A stretch of DNA of 64,000 nt, taken from assembly GCA_030068075.1 (NCBI GenBank), contig CM057841.1, forward strand, positions 39,969,030-40,033,029, read 5' to 3'. The notes under the pieces are model-generated. The model was not told the origin of the DNA. It saw nothing but the letters and a program-made list of their open reading frames with translations, and did no database searches. Position 1 is the stretch's first letter. Each line of letters begins with the position of its first letter. Of this stretch, positions 45,061 to 55,728 are shown in pieces. The DNA comes from Paguma larvata. Taxonomy: Eukaryota; Chordata; Mammalia; Carnivora; Viverridae. Both the position numbers and the translations under genes were made by a program.

Positions 45061-45135
45061 CCTGTTTGTGATTAAGAATCCTGCTGAGATGACACTTGGT
45101 TTGAAGAGCCAAGTGTTGTGCCTGTATTTCCGCAG
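45061..45135 (+). other. Candidate internal exon, 75 nt (weak)
   Basis: Bounded by the acceptor-like TTTCAG and a strong donor-like CAG/GTAATT. Only one frame is open: 1 base, 24 codons, then 2 bases. It contains NPAEMTLGLKSQVLCLYF. That phase is the one needed to follow the candidate exon at 43,540-43,592, and the 75-nt length preserves frame. 'QVLCLYF' loosely recalls the N-terminal motif of LYR proteins but lacks the arginine, so I make no family claim. No next exon was found. Confidence 0.15.
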
Positions 45136-45959
45136 GTAATTTTGCTGCGGATTCACGGGAAGATCATCTGCATTTTACAGGAACAAGGCTTTCCATAGTC
45201 TTAAAAAATCTGTAACAATTGCCATAACTACAATAAGGTGAAATTTTCTGGTGAGAATGTAATTGATGAAATGTTATTTTTTGTTTCATTAATTTGTGCT
45301 TTGACTCTCAGGTTTTCACTTACCTTGCAATTTCTCTTAAACACATACAAGAAAAATATCCTGATGATATTTAATAACCAAGAAGGTAAACATAGCATTT
45401 AGGTAATTTATTTAGCTAAATTCAGGTATCGTCATTAGAACTGTTATGTATATCACTGAGAGAAGAGTTAAAATTAAATTGTTCTGAAGAAAATAACCTA
45501 CACAGGTTCACAAGATTTAAAATTGTAAGAGTGACCCCTAGTGACTATGTAACTGCTTAAGTCTTTAATAAAATTCAATAGTGTTAAATGTGAACATTCA
45601 AAGAAAAAGAAGGCATGCTTTATCATTAAAAAAAAAAAAGTTATTCATCTTGAATTCAGTAGTTATATATTGAAAATAATGTGATCTCAGAACAAAACTT
45701 GGATTTCTTCCCGGTAAAATATATATGCACTTTTCTATCCATTCTTCAGTTCAAATGAGTGAGCCTGCCTTGTGAACTTACTGGATGGAAAGTACAGTGA
45801 AGTCCCTGAGGATGATAAGATAAAGGTCTTCTCACTGTTGCTATGTTGCTCATAGACTCATGAGGAAAGAGACAAGCAAACTGGACCATCAAGGACATAG
45901 GGGTGAGGGGCATTAGTGTAACAGCAGAGTGTAATGACACAGCCTCTAAGAATAGGACC
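45136..45959. other. Unclassified, repeat-poor sequence
   Basis: No transposon is recognised. Several TAATT-type motifs occur at 45,250-45,480. An A-run lies at 45,628-45,639. Confidence 0.45.
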
Positions 45960-46300
45960 ATTGTGCAACAGCTGCACGTCCATTCCTGAGGAAAGTGGGT
46001 CAGAGTGAGAGTTCACCCTTTGGGAAGCAAGAGGGCAGGTACCTGGGCACAGACACAAGAAAGCAACACAAGCCTGTGTAGGGACCACAAGTATGTCAGC
46101 AGGGTTGGAGCATATAGAGCTATCAAGATATGCAAAATGGGCTTGTGACATGGGCCTGAGATAGCTCAAGAAAGGCCTTGTGCCCCATTCTTGGGCATTC
46201 TGCTGAAGGCAATGGGAATAGACTTGATAAGGAAGTAATGCGGATAAATTTGCATTTTGGAAGAATCTTCTGTCCTCAGAAAAGAGCATAGTCTTTGAGT
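45960..46300 (+). repeat. Ancient mammalian dispersed repeat (middle part)
   Basis: 'TTCTGCTGAAGGCAATGGGAATAG' and 'AAATTTGCATTTTGGAAGAATC' fit the same unnamed family as at about 34.5 kb. The 143-codon minus-strand frame at 45,858-46,289 is antisense to it and has no known domain, so I do not call a gene. Confidence 0.5.
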
Positions 46301-46679
46301 GATAAAGTTAGAGACCAAATTGGCAGCTTCCAGGATCCCTACCTTGGAAAATGTTAGGGCTATTCTCCCTTTAGCTAGATCACAGATATCTGGGCTAATG
46401 CTTTATATGCTTCATTCAAATTTGCTAGTAGACACAGCATACCTTAAAAATGTATGATAAATGGATTTGAGCATCACATAATTTTCATCTGGTGTAAAGG
46501 CACAAACCATATCTATGTGTTCATATTTGCATATATAAATACAAACACACACTCAGTGACACACACATATATGATATTTAGTAATGAAAAGGTATATATT
46601 TTAGTGTTATAGACATATAAACATTGATCAGATATAGTAACTATTTAAACTACAATATGATGTTTCATTAGAATCAAGC
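46301..46679. other. Unclassified sequence
   Basis: AT-rich with a small CA/TA patch near 46,540-46,575. Nothing else recognised. Confidence 0.5.
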
Positions 46680-46790
46680 CTTTTAATAATCTTTATTACA
46701 GGGGAAGAAACGAATGTAGCTGAAGGAAGTGTTGTGTGCCTAGGTTATCCAGATACCAGATAAGAAATCTAAATCTAAAACTATAGGCTT
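46680..46790 (-). mobile_element. MIR-like fragment
   Basis: 'AATAATCTTTATTACAGGGGAAGAAAC' and 'CCTAGGTTATCCAGATACC' are weakly MIR-like in reverse complement. Confidence 0.4.
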
Positions 46791-46861
46791 TGTATTGATG
46801 ATTGAATCTTCACTTTGCTGATACATGAGAACACTTAGTTCACCTTCTTGCTTCCTATCAA

Positions 46862-47172
46862 TCCACTAGGGCTTCCATAACAAAATACCATAGGCTGGAT
46901 GACTTAAACAACAGATACTTATTTCCTCACATTCCGGGAGGCTGGAAGTCCAAAATCAAGGCGTCGGCAGATTTGGTATCTCACTGTGTCCTCACATGAC
47001 CTTTTCTCTGTGCACGTGGAACACTGGGGTCTCCTTCTCTCCTAAGGACACCAGCCATATCTGATTAGGGCCTCACCCTTATTCCCTAACTCAGTCTCCA
47101 AATACAATTTCGTTGGGGGTTGAGACTTCAACATATGAATTTTTGAGAAACACAAAATGCTTTTTCCAAACT
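46862..47172 (-). mobile_element. MLT1-type MaLR LTR
   Basis: On the plus strand: 'GGGCTTCCATAACAAAATACC', 'GGAGGCTGGAAGTCCAAAATC', 'ACTGTGTCCTCACATGACC', 'GGACACCAGCCATATCTG' and 'ACTTCAACATATGAATTTTTG'. This is a well-preserved reverse complement of an MLT1-class LTR. No internal region is attached. Confidence 0.85.
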
Positions 47173-50089
47173 CATACTTTATGGAAAGCTCTTGAGCACA
47201 ATCAGAAATATGGTATTTGGTAACAGGAAAGGCAGTTGTGCTCGCAACTACATGGAGGCAGTAGTGTGTTACCCAGCACTCCCTTCAGAATTGAGGCACT
47301 CACTCCTCCAACTGCTAAGAGTGCCACCAGCTGGCAGTCCAAAGTCGAGTCCCTTTTCATAATTTCCCAAATCCAAATATAATTGCCTTACCCAAAGTTA
47401 TATCCCTTGCTTGGTAGCAATCCCAATGCAAAGAGTAATCAATTTAGGCCCCTAATGTTCAACATGGATGGTTTGATGGATGGAGCAACTCTAAAGGGAC
47501 ATCTAAGGTCCAGGCATCCTCATGACATTGACTTAATTCTTCATCGAATCTCTACTGCAGCCCACTTCTATCTTACATCCACTCTGCTTTCTACATTTCT
47601 ATTCCACAGTGCAAGCATAGAGGGAAAATATTCTTTTGGCTCTGAACTCTAAAAGTATGTGTCATTTTTCTCAGGGAATCCAAGTAACTTTATTTCAAAT
47701 AGATTGTCAGATAGAACTGATATAATCCATCTTAATGCCCTCAAATGTTAGAAATCAAAGAAATAGTTCATATCCATATTATTTTTAATTATTATTGAGT
47801 ATTCTCTAGTTTTACATTTAGTTTTACATTCCAATGGGATATAAGCACCTTGAGCACAGGCATCTTATTAAAATGATTCTCTAATGCATTCATAACAACA
47901 AACAATATATCTAGCATATTGGGGATACTGAAAAATTATAACAAAATTATGGTTTATTTTATCTTCTCTAGAAATCAAATAAAAATCTCAGTATATATTT
48001 GAACATACAATGGTCACGTATATATTAAAGCCTGGGTCAAAAGCTAATTCTCCATAATGTTTTTAATGAGTTATATACCAGGTAAAACAATCAATTCTCA
48101 CTGAACATTCTCTGTTGCTCCTTTCCACTGTCTTTCTACCATCTACCATCTAGTTATTTGGCCCCCTTTGCTACAGTTTTCACTGACAACAAAGAACAAA
48201 GTTGAAAGAAGGGGGTAATGTCCATTCTCCTGTAGAAGTCAAGAAGATGTGGCGGAGGTGGGCCAGATATGGATAGTACTTTTTCAAAGCATGAACACTT
48301 GGATGCACCCTGGAATTTGTAGCTTTCTCTGCATTGATCAGAAATGTAGCTTTTATTTTAGTATCCCTACTGCGTCTAAGAACTGGCTCACTTCATGTTA
48401 CAGTTAACTTCGAATGGATTTCGACTTTTATCCTTTCTTACTGTCTTAAGTTTCAAATAGTGGAATTTCAACCCTCAGAATAGAAGGGTAGCGATGGACA
48501 GGAACCCTTTCAAACAATGCAACCATATCCCTGACGTTAACCTCTTCTCAAAGCTAATAAACCCCACCCACCTCCTTTCTGACAATCTTACAGATCAAGG
48601 ACAACAGGTAATTTTACAGCAGCCAATTTTGTCTGCCTGAGCCCACACCCTTTATTCTAACAGGCCTATCTATGCATGAAGTGACAGGAAAGAGATCAGT
48701 ACAAACTTCACATTAAAAAGTGCCAAATCCAAGCCCCCTTCACTGACTCATGCTCTGATCTAATTCTGGTCCACGTGCAGTTCTTGAGATTTGAGATTCC
48801 TTTCTCAGAGAACTGGGGTTTCCCTGAAGCATTGGTGGTGGAATTCAGTTCCTGTGTTTTAAATGCTCAACTTTCTATAGGACATAGCTAGAACTCACAC
48901 TAATTTTCTGTGCTCTATGCTATTTGAGCTATTTTCAACTAATAAGAACAATGACTGTTTGTCAACTTCTGTATTAATTTGGGTTCCCAGAAATAGATAC
49001 TGAGGTGGAGATCTATGCACAGGGCTTTTATCAGTGAGTGTTTTTGTCAATACTGTCTTAAATGAACTATGGGATGGGGATGATTTTTATGTCCCTTCAT
49101 GGCAAAGTCATTTGATGTGGAATGCTCACCCCAGCCCTACTTGGGGCAAGGATATCATATTGACACAATTGTCTTCATCTGAGGAGTTTCCCCCAAGGTG
49201 CTTAACAGCTGAGGACTGTCAGCTGATAGCTGTGCCCACCGCTAAGGAATAAGTCCTCTGTCTCAAAGGTAGATCTGGACCATGTTCTATATGGTCCACT
49301 ATATTTGGTAAGATTCAGATCCTTTCCATAGGGGAAAATGTTTTAATACTTTATTATTTGGAGTTACATCCTAAGAAGTGTTCAATCTGGTGACCTTGTG
49401 AGAATAGGGTAGTGTTCTGAAAGTGTGATCCTGGAAGCACCACTACTGAGGGGGAAAATGTTTAACACTTATTTAAAAGATGTCCCCTCAGAAATACTAA
49501 GAATCTCTGGAGATAGATTCAAGGATATTCTATTAATTAGCACCCTCCCCCAAACCAGATGAAACGGGCCCTCCTAAATTCTATGGAAAGGGCTGCTGTG
49601 TAAGGGGAAGTCCCCTCCAGGTCCTTCCTAAGTCAAAGGCATCTCTCTTCATAGTTTGTATGTATATGTATGTGTGTTTTGAATGAATGATAACTCATTT
49701 TAATAATGCGTCACACAGAGTAAATTTAAGAGCATGTGGTATTTTTAAGCTCATTTTAATGAACAACTTTGGTATTTGAGGATCCATGATAATTTTTTGT
49801 CAAAATAGACTTTGAACGAATGTTGAAAAATCTTTGAATGTAGAGAAAATCCATTGGAGAATGAAATATTTAGCAATAATCAGGCATTCATAAACAACCT
49901 CGGATATACAAAGTCATTTGAAGAGCTTTAGGAAAATGGGAATTTGAATGGTGAACAAGAGTGAATCACTAGCTAGTGACACCCCGCTAGTAATAACCTA
50001 GATCTATCTCACAAAATGGTTTTATATATGGGGACTATGGGAGGCAATACAAATTTGTCTTTCAAGATAGACTATGATTTTTTAAATTA
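47173..50089. other. Long unclassified stretch
   Basis: About 2.9 kb without a gene. A small L2-like fragment may lie at about 47,780-47,950, and an LTR-like start ('CTGTATTAATTTGGGTTCCC') at about 48,970. The 89-codon frame at 47,383-47,652 and the 72-codon frame at 49,034-49,252 lack known domains. Confidence 0.4.
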
Positions 50090-51063
50090 TGATCACAACA
50101 AATCATCTTTATTTCCATTAACATCTCAGCTCTATCAGTCTCCATGCCTTCACATATCTACCCAGTACTGGTGACTCTAAATTTATATTTTTATCCCTTA
50201 TATCTTTGCCGGATTTAACTGGAGTTATTAATTCAGATACCTGTGTGAAATCTCTACTTAGATATCACCTGAACACTGGCATGACCAGAAGCGAAACTTT
50301 TATCCTCCGTTTCCATCCCCTAGACTTCTTTCTTTGGGAGTCTTCCCCATTTCGGTAAATGATGCCATCATACAGAAATTGCTGAAACAAAAATGCAGAA
50401 ATGAACTTTGCTTTATTACTACTTCAAACCTTCCCCATTCCTAAAATAGTGTAATAGCTTCCAGCTTGTCTCATTCACTCTTCTCTCTACTCCACCCCTA
50501 TTTTTCTCCCCACAGCAATCAGTGCCATCTTTACATAGCTTTCGTATACATATACATCTTATAATGTATCAATGCCCATCATAGCCTACAAGTCTTGCTT
50601 GATGGACCCTGCTTATCTTCCCAAATCTTTTGTCATTCTTTAGGTGGTCCTCTTTAGAGCACACGGACATTCTTACTGATTCTGCAAAACAAAAAATTTA
50701 ATTCCCATTATGGATTTTTTTTTTCCTGCTGCCTCTTCTTCCTAGAATGTTCTGCCTCCAGATTCTCACCAGAAGGGAGTCTTGGTACTTTTCATACCTC
50801 TGCCAAAATGTTCTTTTAGCCCAGCTTTCCCTGACAACCCAGTCTACTTTAGCTTAGTTACCCTTTCTCTCCATTTTCTCCAACAGCCACCTTGTTTTAT
50901 TTATTTACCAGTATACTATTTAATATTGTTTATTAATGTGTGAATATTATTCTTCCCCCAAGAAAGCAAACTCAACCGAGGAAGTATCTTGCTTGACTTT
51001 CTGGACATGTTGCAGCTTCAGGAATAATGCTTTGTGTATTGCAAATGCTCAACAAATGTTTTG
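50090..51063 (+). mobile_element. L2 LINE, long fragment split by L1
   Basis: Nearly 1 kb follows L2 in order: 'AATCAGTGCCATCTTTACATAG', 'ATAGCCTACAAGTCTTGC', 'TTCTTCCTAGAATGTTCTGCC', 'TACCTCTGCCAAAATGTTC', 'TTCCCTGACAACCC' and finally 'AATGCTCAACAAATG'. The L2 tail resumes after the L1 at about 55,643 with 'CAACAAATGCTCTTGAAGTC'. It is non-coding. Confidence 0.8.
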
Positions 51064-51300
51064 TTTTAAATTTAAATACAAGTGAGTTAGCATGCAGTGC
51101 AATAATGATTTCAGGAGTAGAATCAGGTGATTCATCCCGTACATATAATATCCAGTGATCATCCCAACAAGTGTCTTTCTTAATGCCCTTGCCAATTTAG
51201 CTCATTCTCCCACCCACAACCCCTCCAAGCAAACCTCAATGTATTCTCTATATTTAAGAATCTTTTATGTTCTGTTCTCCTCCCTGTTTTTATATTACTT
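51064..51300 (-). other. L1 3' UTR and worn A-tail
   Basis: On the minus strand this includes a 'GGAGGGGTTGTGGGTGGGAG' type sequence, 'CTCCTGAAATCATTATTGC' and a worn A-rich tail. It is joined directly to ORF2 at about 51,300, so roughly the last 250 ORF2 codons are absent. Confidence 0.75.
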
Positions 51301-51699
51301 TTGCTTCCCAGTAGTTTATTTTTGCTTTTGTTTCTCTTGCCTTCAGAGAGATGTTGAGTAAGAAGTTGCTGTGGCCGTGGTCTAAGAGGTTTTTGCCTGC
51401 TTTCTCCTCTAGGATTTTGATGGCTTCCTGTCTTACATTTAGGTGTTTTATCCATTTCAAGTTTATTTTTGTGGATGGTATAAGAAAATGGTCCAGGTTC
51501 AATCTTCTACATGTCACTGTCCAGTTTTCCCAACACCATTTGCTGAGGAGACTATATTTCTTCCATTGGATATTCTTTACTGCTTTGTCAAAGATTAGTT
51601 GGCTATACGTTTGTGAGTCCATTTCTAGGTTCTCTATTCTCTTCCATTGATCTGAGTATTTTTGTGCCAGTACCATACTGTCTTTGTGATTACAGCTTT
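51301..51699 (-). pseudogene. L1 ORF2 post-RT segment
   Basis: The minus strand encodes the recognisable L1 ORF2 strings QLIFDKAVKNIQWKK, KWCWENWTVTCRR and HSNFLLNISLKARETKAK. It ends at 'INYW', where intact L1s continue towards the C-terminal domain. It is part of the decayed element at 51,064-55,642 and is not a functional gene. Confidence 0.85.
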
Positions 51700-51885
51700 T
51701 TTTTTTTATGTTTATTTTAGAGAGAGAGAGATAGAGACAAAGAGGGAGACACAGAATCCTAAGCAGGCTCCAGGCTCTGAGCCGTCAGTACAAAGCCCAT
51801 TGCGGGGCTCAAACTCACAAATCATGAGACCATTACTTGAACCGAAGTTGGATGCTTAACCGACCAAGCCACCCAGGCACCCCTT
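51700..51885 (-). mobile_element. CAN-SINE inserted in L1 ORF2
   Basis: The tail complement, GA-rich linker, 'GGCTCTGAGCCGTCAGTAC' and the head complement 'AAGCCACCCAGGCACCCC' are present. An 11-bp duplication, attacagcttt, lies at 51,689-51,699 and 51,886-51,896. It therefore post-dates the L1. Confidence 0.92.
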
Positions 51886-53420
51886 ATTACAGCTTTCTAA
51901 TACATTTCAAAATCTGAAATTGCGATGGGTCCAAGTATGGTTTTCTTTTTCAGGATTGCTTTGGCTATTCGAAGTCTTTTCTGGTTCCATACTAATTTTA
52001 GGACTGTTTGTTGCATAATAATGCTGGTATTATTTAGATAGGGATTACATTGAATATATAGATTGCTTTGGGGAGTATTGATATTTTAACAATATTTGTT
52101 CTTCCAGGCCATTAGCTGGAATATTTTTCCTTTTTTGAGTGTGTTTTCTTCCATTTCTTTCATAACTTTTCTACAGCCTTTAGTGTATAGATTTTTCACC
52201 TCTTTGGTTAGGCTTATTCCTAGGTATTTTATGTTATTTGGTACAATTGTAAATGGAATCAATTCCTTGATTTCTCTTTTTGATGCTTCATTATTGGTTT
52301 TTGAAATGCAGCCTATTTCTGTGAATTGATTTTATATCTCATGACTTTGCTGAATTTGTGAATCAGTTCTAACAGTAGAATCTTTTGGGTTTCCCATATA
52401 GAGTATCATGTCATCTATGAAAAGTGAAAGTTTAACTTCCTTTTGGCTGATTTGGATGCCTTTTATTTTCTTTGTGTTGTCTGATTACTGAGGCTAGGAC
52501 TTCCAATACTGTGTTGAATAACAGAGGCAAGAGGGGGTATCCCTGTCGAGTTCCTAATCTTAGGGGGAAAGCTCTCAGGTTTTCCTCTTTGAGGATGATA
52601 TTAGCAGTGGGTCTTTCATATATGAATTTCCTGATTTTGAGGTATGATCCCTCTATCTCTACTTTCTTGAGGATTTTTATCAAAAAAGATGCTGTATTTT
52701 GTCAAATGCTTTCTTTGCATCTATTGAAAGGATCCTGTGATTCTTGTCCTTTCTTTTATTAATGTGATGTATCACATAAATTGATTTGAAGATCTTGAAC
52801 CAACCCTGCATCCCAGGAATAAATCACACTTGATCATTTTGAAGAATTCTTTTAATGTATTGTTGGATCCAGTTGGCTAGTATCTTGTTGAGAATTTTTG
52901 GATTCAAGTTCCTCAGGGAAATTGGTCTGTAGTTCTCCTTTTTAGTAGGGTCTTTGTCTGGTTTTGGAATCAAGGTAATGCTGGCTTCATAGAAGGAGAC
53001 TGGGAATTTTCCTTTTATTTCTATTTTTTGGAACAGCTTCAGAGAATAGGTGTTAACTTTTCCTTAAATGTTTGGTAGAATTCCCCTGGAAAGCCATCTG
53101 GCCCTGAATTCTTGGTTTTGGGAGACTTTTGATTACTAATTTGATTTCCTTACTGGTTATGGATCTGTTCAAATTTTCTATTTCTTCCTGTTTCAGTTTT
53201 GGTAGTTTATATATTTCTAGGAATTTGTCCATTTCTTCCAGATTGCCCCTTTTATTGGTGTATAATTGCTCATAACATTCTCTCATTAGTGTTTGTATTT
53301 CTGCTGTTTTGGTTGTGATCTTTCCTCTTCTATTCTTTATTTTATTTATTTGGGTCATTTCCTTTTTTTCTTTTTGATCAAACTGGCTGGGGTTTATCAA
53401 TTTTGTTAATTCTTTCAAAG
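51886..53420 (-). pseudogene. L1 ORF2 linker and reverse transcriptase, decayed
   Basis: Minus-strand frames include the pre-RT linker ([33 protein letters not shown] at 53,053-53,418) and RT strings (KPTAN-like [38 protein letters not shown] at 52,432-52,683). The catalytic box reads FIDD at 52,410-52,421 rather than FADD. Frameshifts separate the blocks. Confidence 0.85.
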
Positions 53421-53525
53421 AGCCAACTTTGCTTTAGTCTTTATTATTTCCTGTCTTCTGCTGGTTTTTGATTTCATTTATTGTTCTTTTTCCAGCTCTT
53501 TAAGGTGTAAGGTTAGGTCATGTAT

Positions 53526-54225
53526 CTAAGACAGGCCTAGATTCCTTTCTTCCTTTTTTAGGAAGGCCTGAATTGCTATATACTTCACCCTTATGACCAC
53601 CTTTGCTGCATCCCAGAAGTTTTGGGCTGTTGTATTTCCGTCTTCATAGGCTTCCATGTACTTTTTAATTTCTTCTTTAACTTCTTGGTTAAACCATTCA
53701 TTCTTTAGTAAGATGTTTTTTAATATACAAGTATTTGTTGTCTTTCCCAATCTTTTGTTGTGGTCAATTTTGAGTTTTATAGTGTTGTGGTCTGAAAATA
53801 CATTTCGTATTATCTCAGTCATTTGGTCCTTTTTGAGTGTTAATTTGTGTCCCAGTATGTGATCTATTCTGGAGAATTTTCCATATGCACTTGAGAAGAA
53901 TGTGTTTTCCACTGCTTTAGGATGAAATGTTATGAATGTATCTGTTAAGTCCATCTGGTCCAGTGTGTCATTCAAAGCCATTATTTCCTTGTTGATTTTC
54001 TGCTTAGATGATCTGTGTATTGGTGTAAGTGTGATATTGAAGTCCCCTACTATTATAATATCATTGTCAATGAGTTTCTTTGTGTTAGTGATAAATTGAT
54101 TTATATCTTTGGGTGCTCCCATGTTGATGGCATAAATGTTTACAATTGTTAGATTTTCTGGAGGATAGACCCCTTAATTATAATATAATTCCCTTCTTCA
54201 TCTCTTGTTGCAGTCTTTAAAAAAT
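53526..54225 (-). pseudogene. L1 ORF2 endonuclease fragment
   Basis: A 198-codon frame at 53,526-54,122 holds the C-terminal half of the APE-type endonuclease, with IIVGDFN, SRIDHILGHKL and FSDHNTIKLKI containing catalytic Asp, Asn and Asp-His residues. Upstream, NIYAINMGAP and TATRDEEGNYIIIKGS are readable but separated by a frameshift near 54,165. The N-terminal part with the first catalytic Asn and Glu is deleted. Confidence 0.88.
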
Positions 54226-55642
54226 TACAACTACAATTTAAAAATATAGTAAAAAATTTTAAGCTTTTTTTTATAAAAATGGGAAATAAAATTTTTCTTT
54301 CTGTATCCAAGAATAAAAAAAAAAAGGAAAAAAAAATGAATAGATGGGCCAGCAAACAGAATTAAATCTGAATGAAATTACCTCCACTTTTCCCTAGAAA
54401 TCAAACTGTGAAGCACTTTTTAGTTCATGCACTAAGCTGGCAGAGAGACTTGTTGTCTAGAGCTTGGTTAACGCACTTGGACAGGGTTTGGTGTAATGGC
54501 TCTGTCCTCCACTAGGTGGCGCCGCTTAGTTTAATGGGGTGGAATGGTGTGGCTTGCCTGCTCATTTATGTGTATGTTCGGGAGAGGTGAAAATGGTCTC
54601 ACCCAGCTTTCCAGTCTCTGGCACCAGCATTCTGTGCTCTCACCGACTGGCCTTCAGGCATTCCTCCTTTGTCTCTGGCTTCTGTCCACTTCCTGCTTCT
54701 ACACTGTCTGCAACCAAACTGTCAACCTGCCGGGAGGCGCCTCTCTCCCGAATTTTATCTCAAATGGCGCTGTGTTTCCAAACCCCTCATTTCTGAGGGC
54801 CCTGCAGCTTGGGCCTGCTCCAACCCTCTGGAGCAGGTCTCACTGAGCAGTGGCTAGGTGCTTACTTGCCCCAAAGAATGCTTACACAACTGTGCAACTG
54901 CAAAAGCCCAGAGATTGCATCCAGGTGCCAGCCTGCCCCCAGAAAAACTTAGTGTGATTGTGTAGCAGCAGAAGTTCAGTGATTATGGCAAATCATAACA
55001 CATACCTGGTGCCAGGCTTCACCACACCCTAGTGTCCTTGCCCAATACCAGCAAATATGGCCGTTCTCTGAGGTCCACTTGGAACATTACCCTTGGAGAG
55101 GCTGCACAGCCTCTACCAAAGTTCTCCCAGCATGGGAACTGCCTCTCCCTGTGTGTCATGAGGACCCCTCAGACCTCACAATCTGCTCCTGGGAATTTGC
55201 CCTTCCCACTAGAGCACCACCAGGTATTCAAGCTGCAGAATTTCTGACTCTCTGCTCCCTTATTTATAGAGTCCTAGTGGTATTGAAACCCTCTTCTTTC
55301 TCCTTTCTCCCTTTTTTGTTCAGACCCTTATGATTGTTTCCACTCTTTCTCTTTGTCTCCAACTGCTTTTGTGGTGAGTGCTTTTTCTGTACTCTCCTCC
55401 CTGGTTCTGTCCTCTCTCCACAAACAAAAACAGCTCCCTACCCTCCATGGCTTCTTTGTCCCCCAGTTCACCTCTCTGTGCCATGTACCTGCCAAGTTCT
55501 GTGGCTCAAGTTATCCATATTGTTGTGTTAATACTCAGATCCCTTTTCTAGGTGGGCAAAATGGTTTGTAGCTGATCTCGTTGCATTTCAGGTATGAGAG
55601 AAGCAAAGAACTTCCATGTTGCTCTGCCATCTTGGCCCACTC
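54226..55642 (-). promoter_or_regulatory. L1 5' UTR (former internal promoter)
   Basis: This is the most G+C- and CpG-rich stretch of the window. Its right end reads CCAAGATGGCAGAGC on the minus strand, the canonical first bases of mammalian L1s (a YY1-type start-site element). It joins directly to the endonuclease fragment, so ORF1 is missing. Overlapping plus-strand frames of 60-100 codons at 54,539-55,571 are antisense UTR sequence, not genes. The A/T-rich part at about 54,230-54,340 is of unclear origin. Confidence 0.75.
54509..54523 (+). promoter_or_regulatory. CTCF core-motif match in the L1 5' UTR
   Basis: CCACTAGGTGGCGCC matches the published CTCF core consensus CCASYAGRKGGCRSY at all 15 positions. 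It lies inside the L1 5' UTR, antisense to the element. Whether it is occupied in cells cannot be told from sequence. Confidence 0.65.
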
Positions 55643-55665
55643 CAACAAATGCTCTTGAAGTCATG

Positions 55666-55728
55666 AGTTAATAGCGATCATAATAATAACAATTGCTTAC
55701 ATTTATTTAGTACTTAATATTTACCAGT
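55666..55728 (-). mobile_element. MIR SINE, left part, split by L1
   Basis: 'CATAATAATAACAATTGCTTACATTTATTTAG' is the reverse complement of the MIR tail. The element continues after the L1 insertion at 58,510-58,620 with 'CCAGTTTTGAGTCATTTAAATG' and 'TACATGACCTTATGTG'. Confidence 0.7.

Larger units (their letters stand above)
51064..55642 (-). mobile_element. Carnivore L1, both ends present, internally deleted
   Basis: The element inserted into an L2 in minus orientation. Flanking CAACAAATG (51,050-51,058 and 55,643-55,651), extending imperfectly to about 14 bp, is the target-site duplication. Its 5' end reads GGGCCAAGATGGCAGAGC on the minus strand, the usual L1 5' UTR start. From 5' to 3' it has the 5' UTR, part of the endonuclease domain, linker and reverse transcriptase, part of the post-RT region, and a short 3' UTR. 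ORF1, the first ~100 ORF2 residues and the ORF2 C-terminus are missing. Frameshifts and stops make it inactive. Confidence 0.88.

Noticed and set aside
45858..46289. 143-codon minus-strand open frame
   Set aside because: It is antisense to an ancient dispersed repeat, has no recognisable domain, and other frames overlap it.
53526..54122. 198-codon open frame as a possible gene
   Set aside because: It is the L1 ORF2 endonuclease fragment on the minus strand, bounded by frameshifts and deletions.
54539..55571. Cluster of plus-strand frames of 60-100 codons in G+C-richer DNA
   Set aside because: The region is the 5' UTR of a minus-strand L1, so the frames are antisense non-coding sequence.
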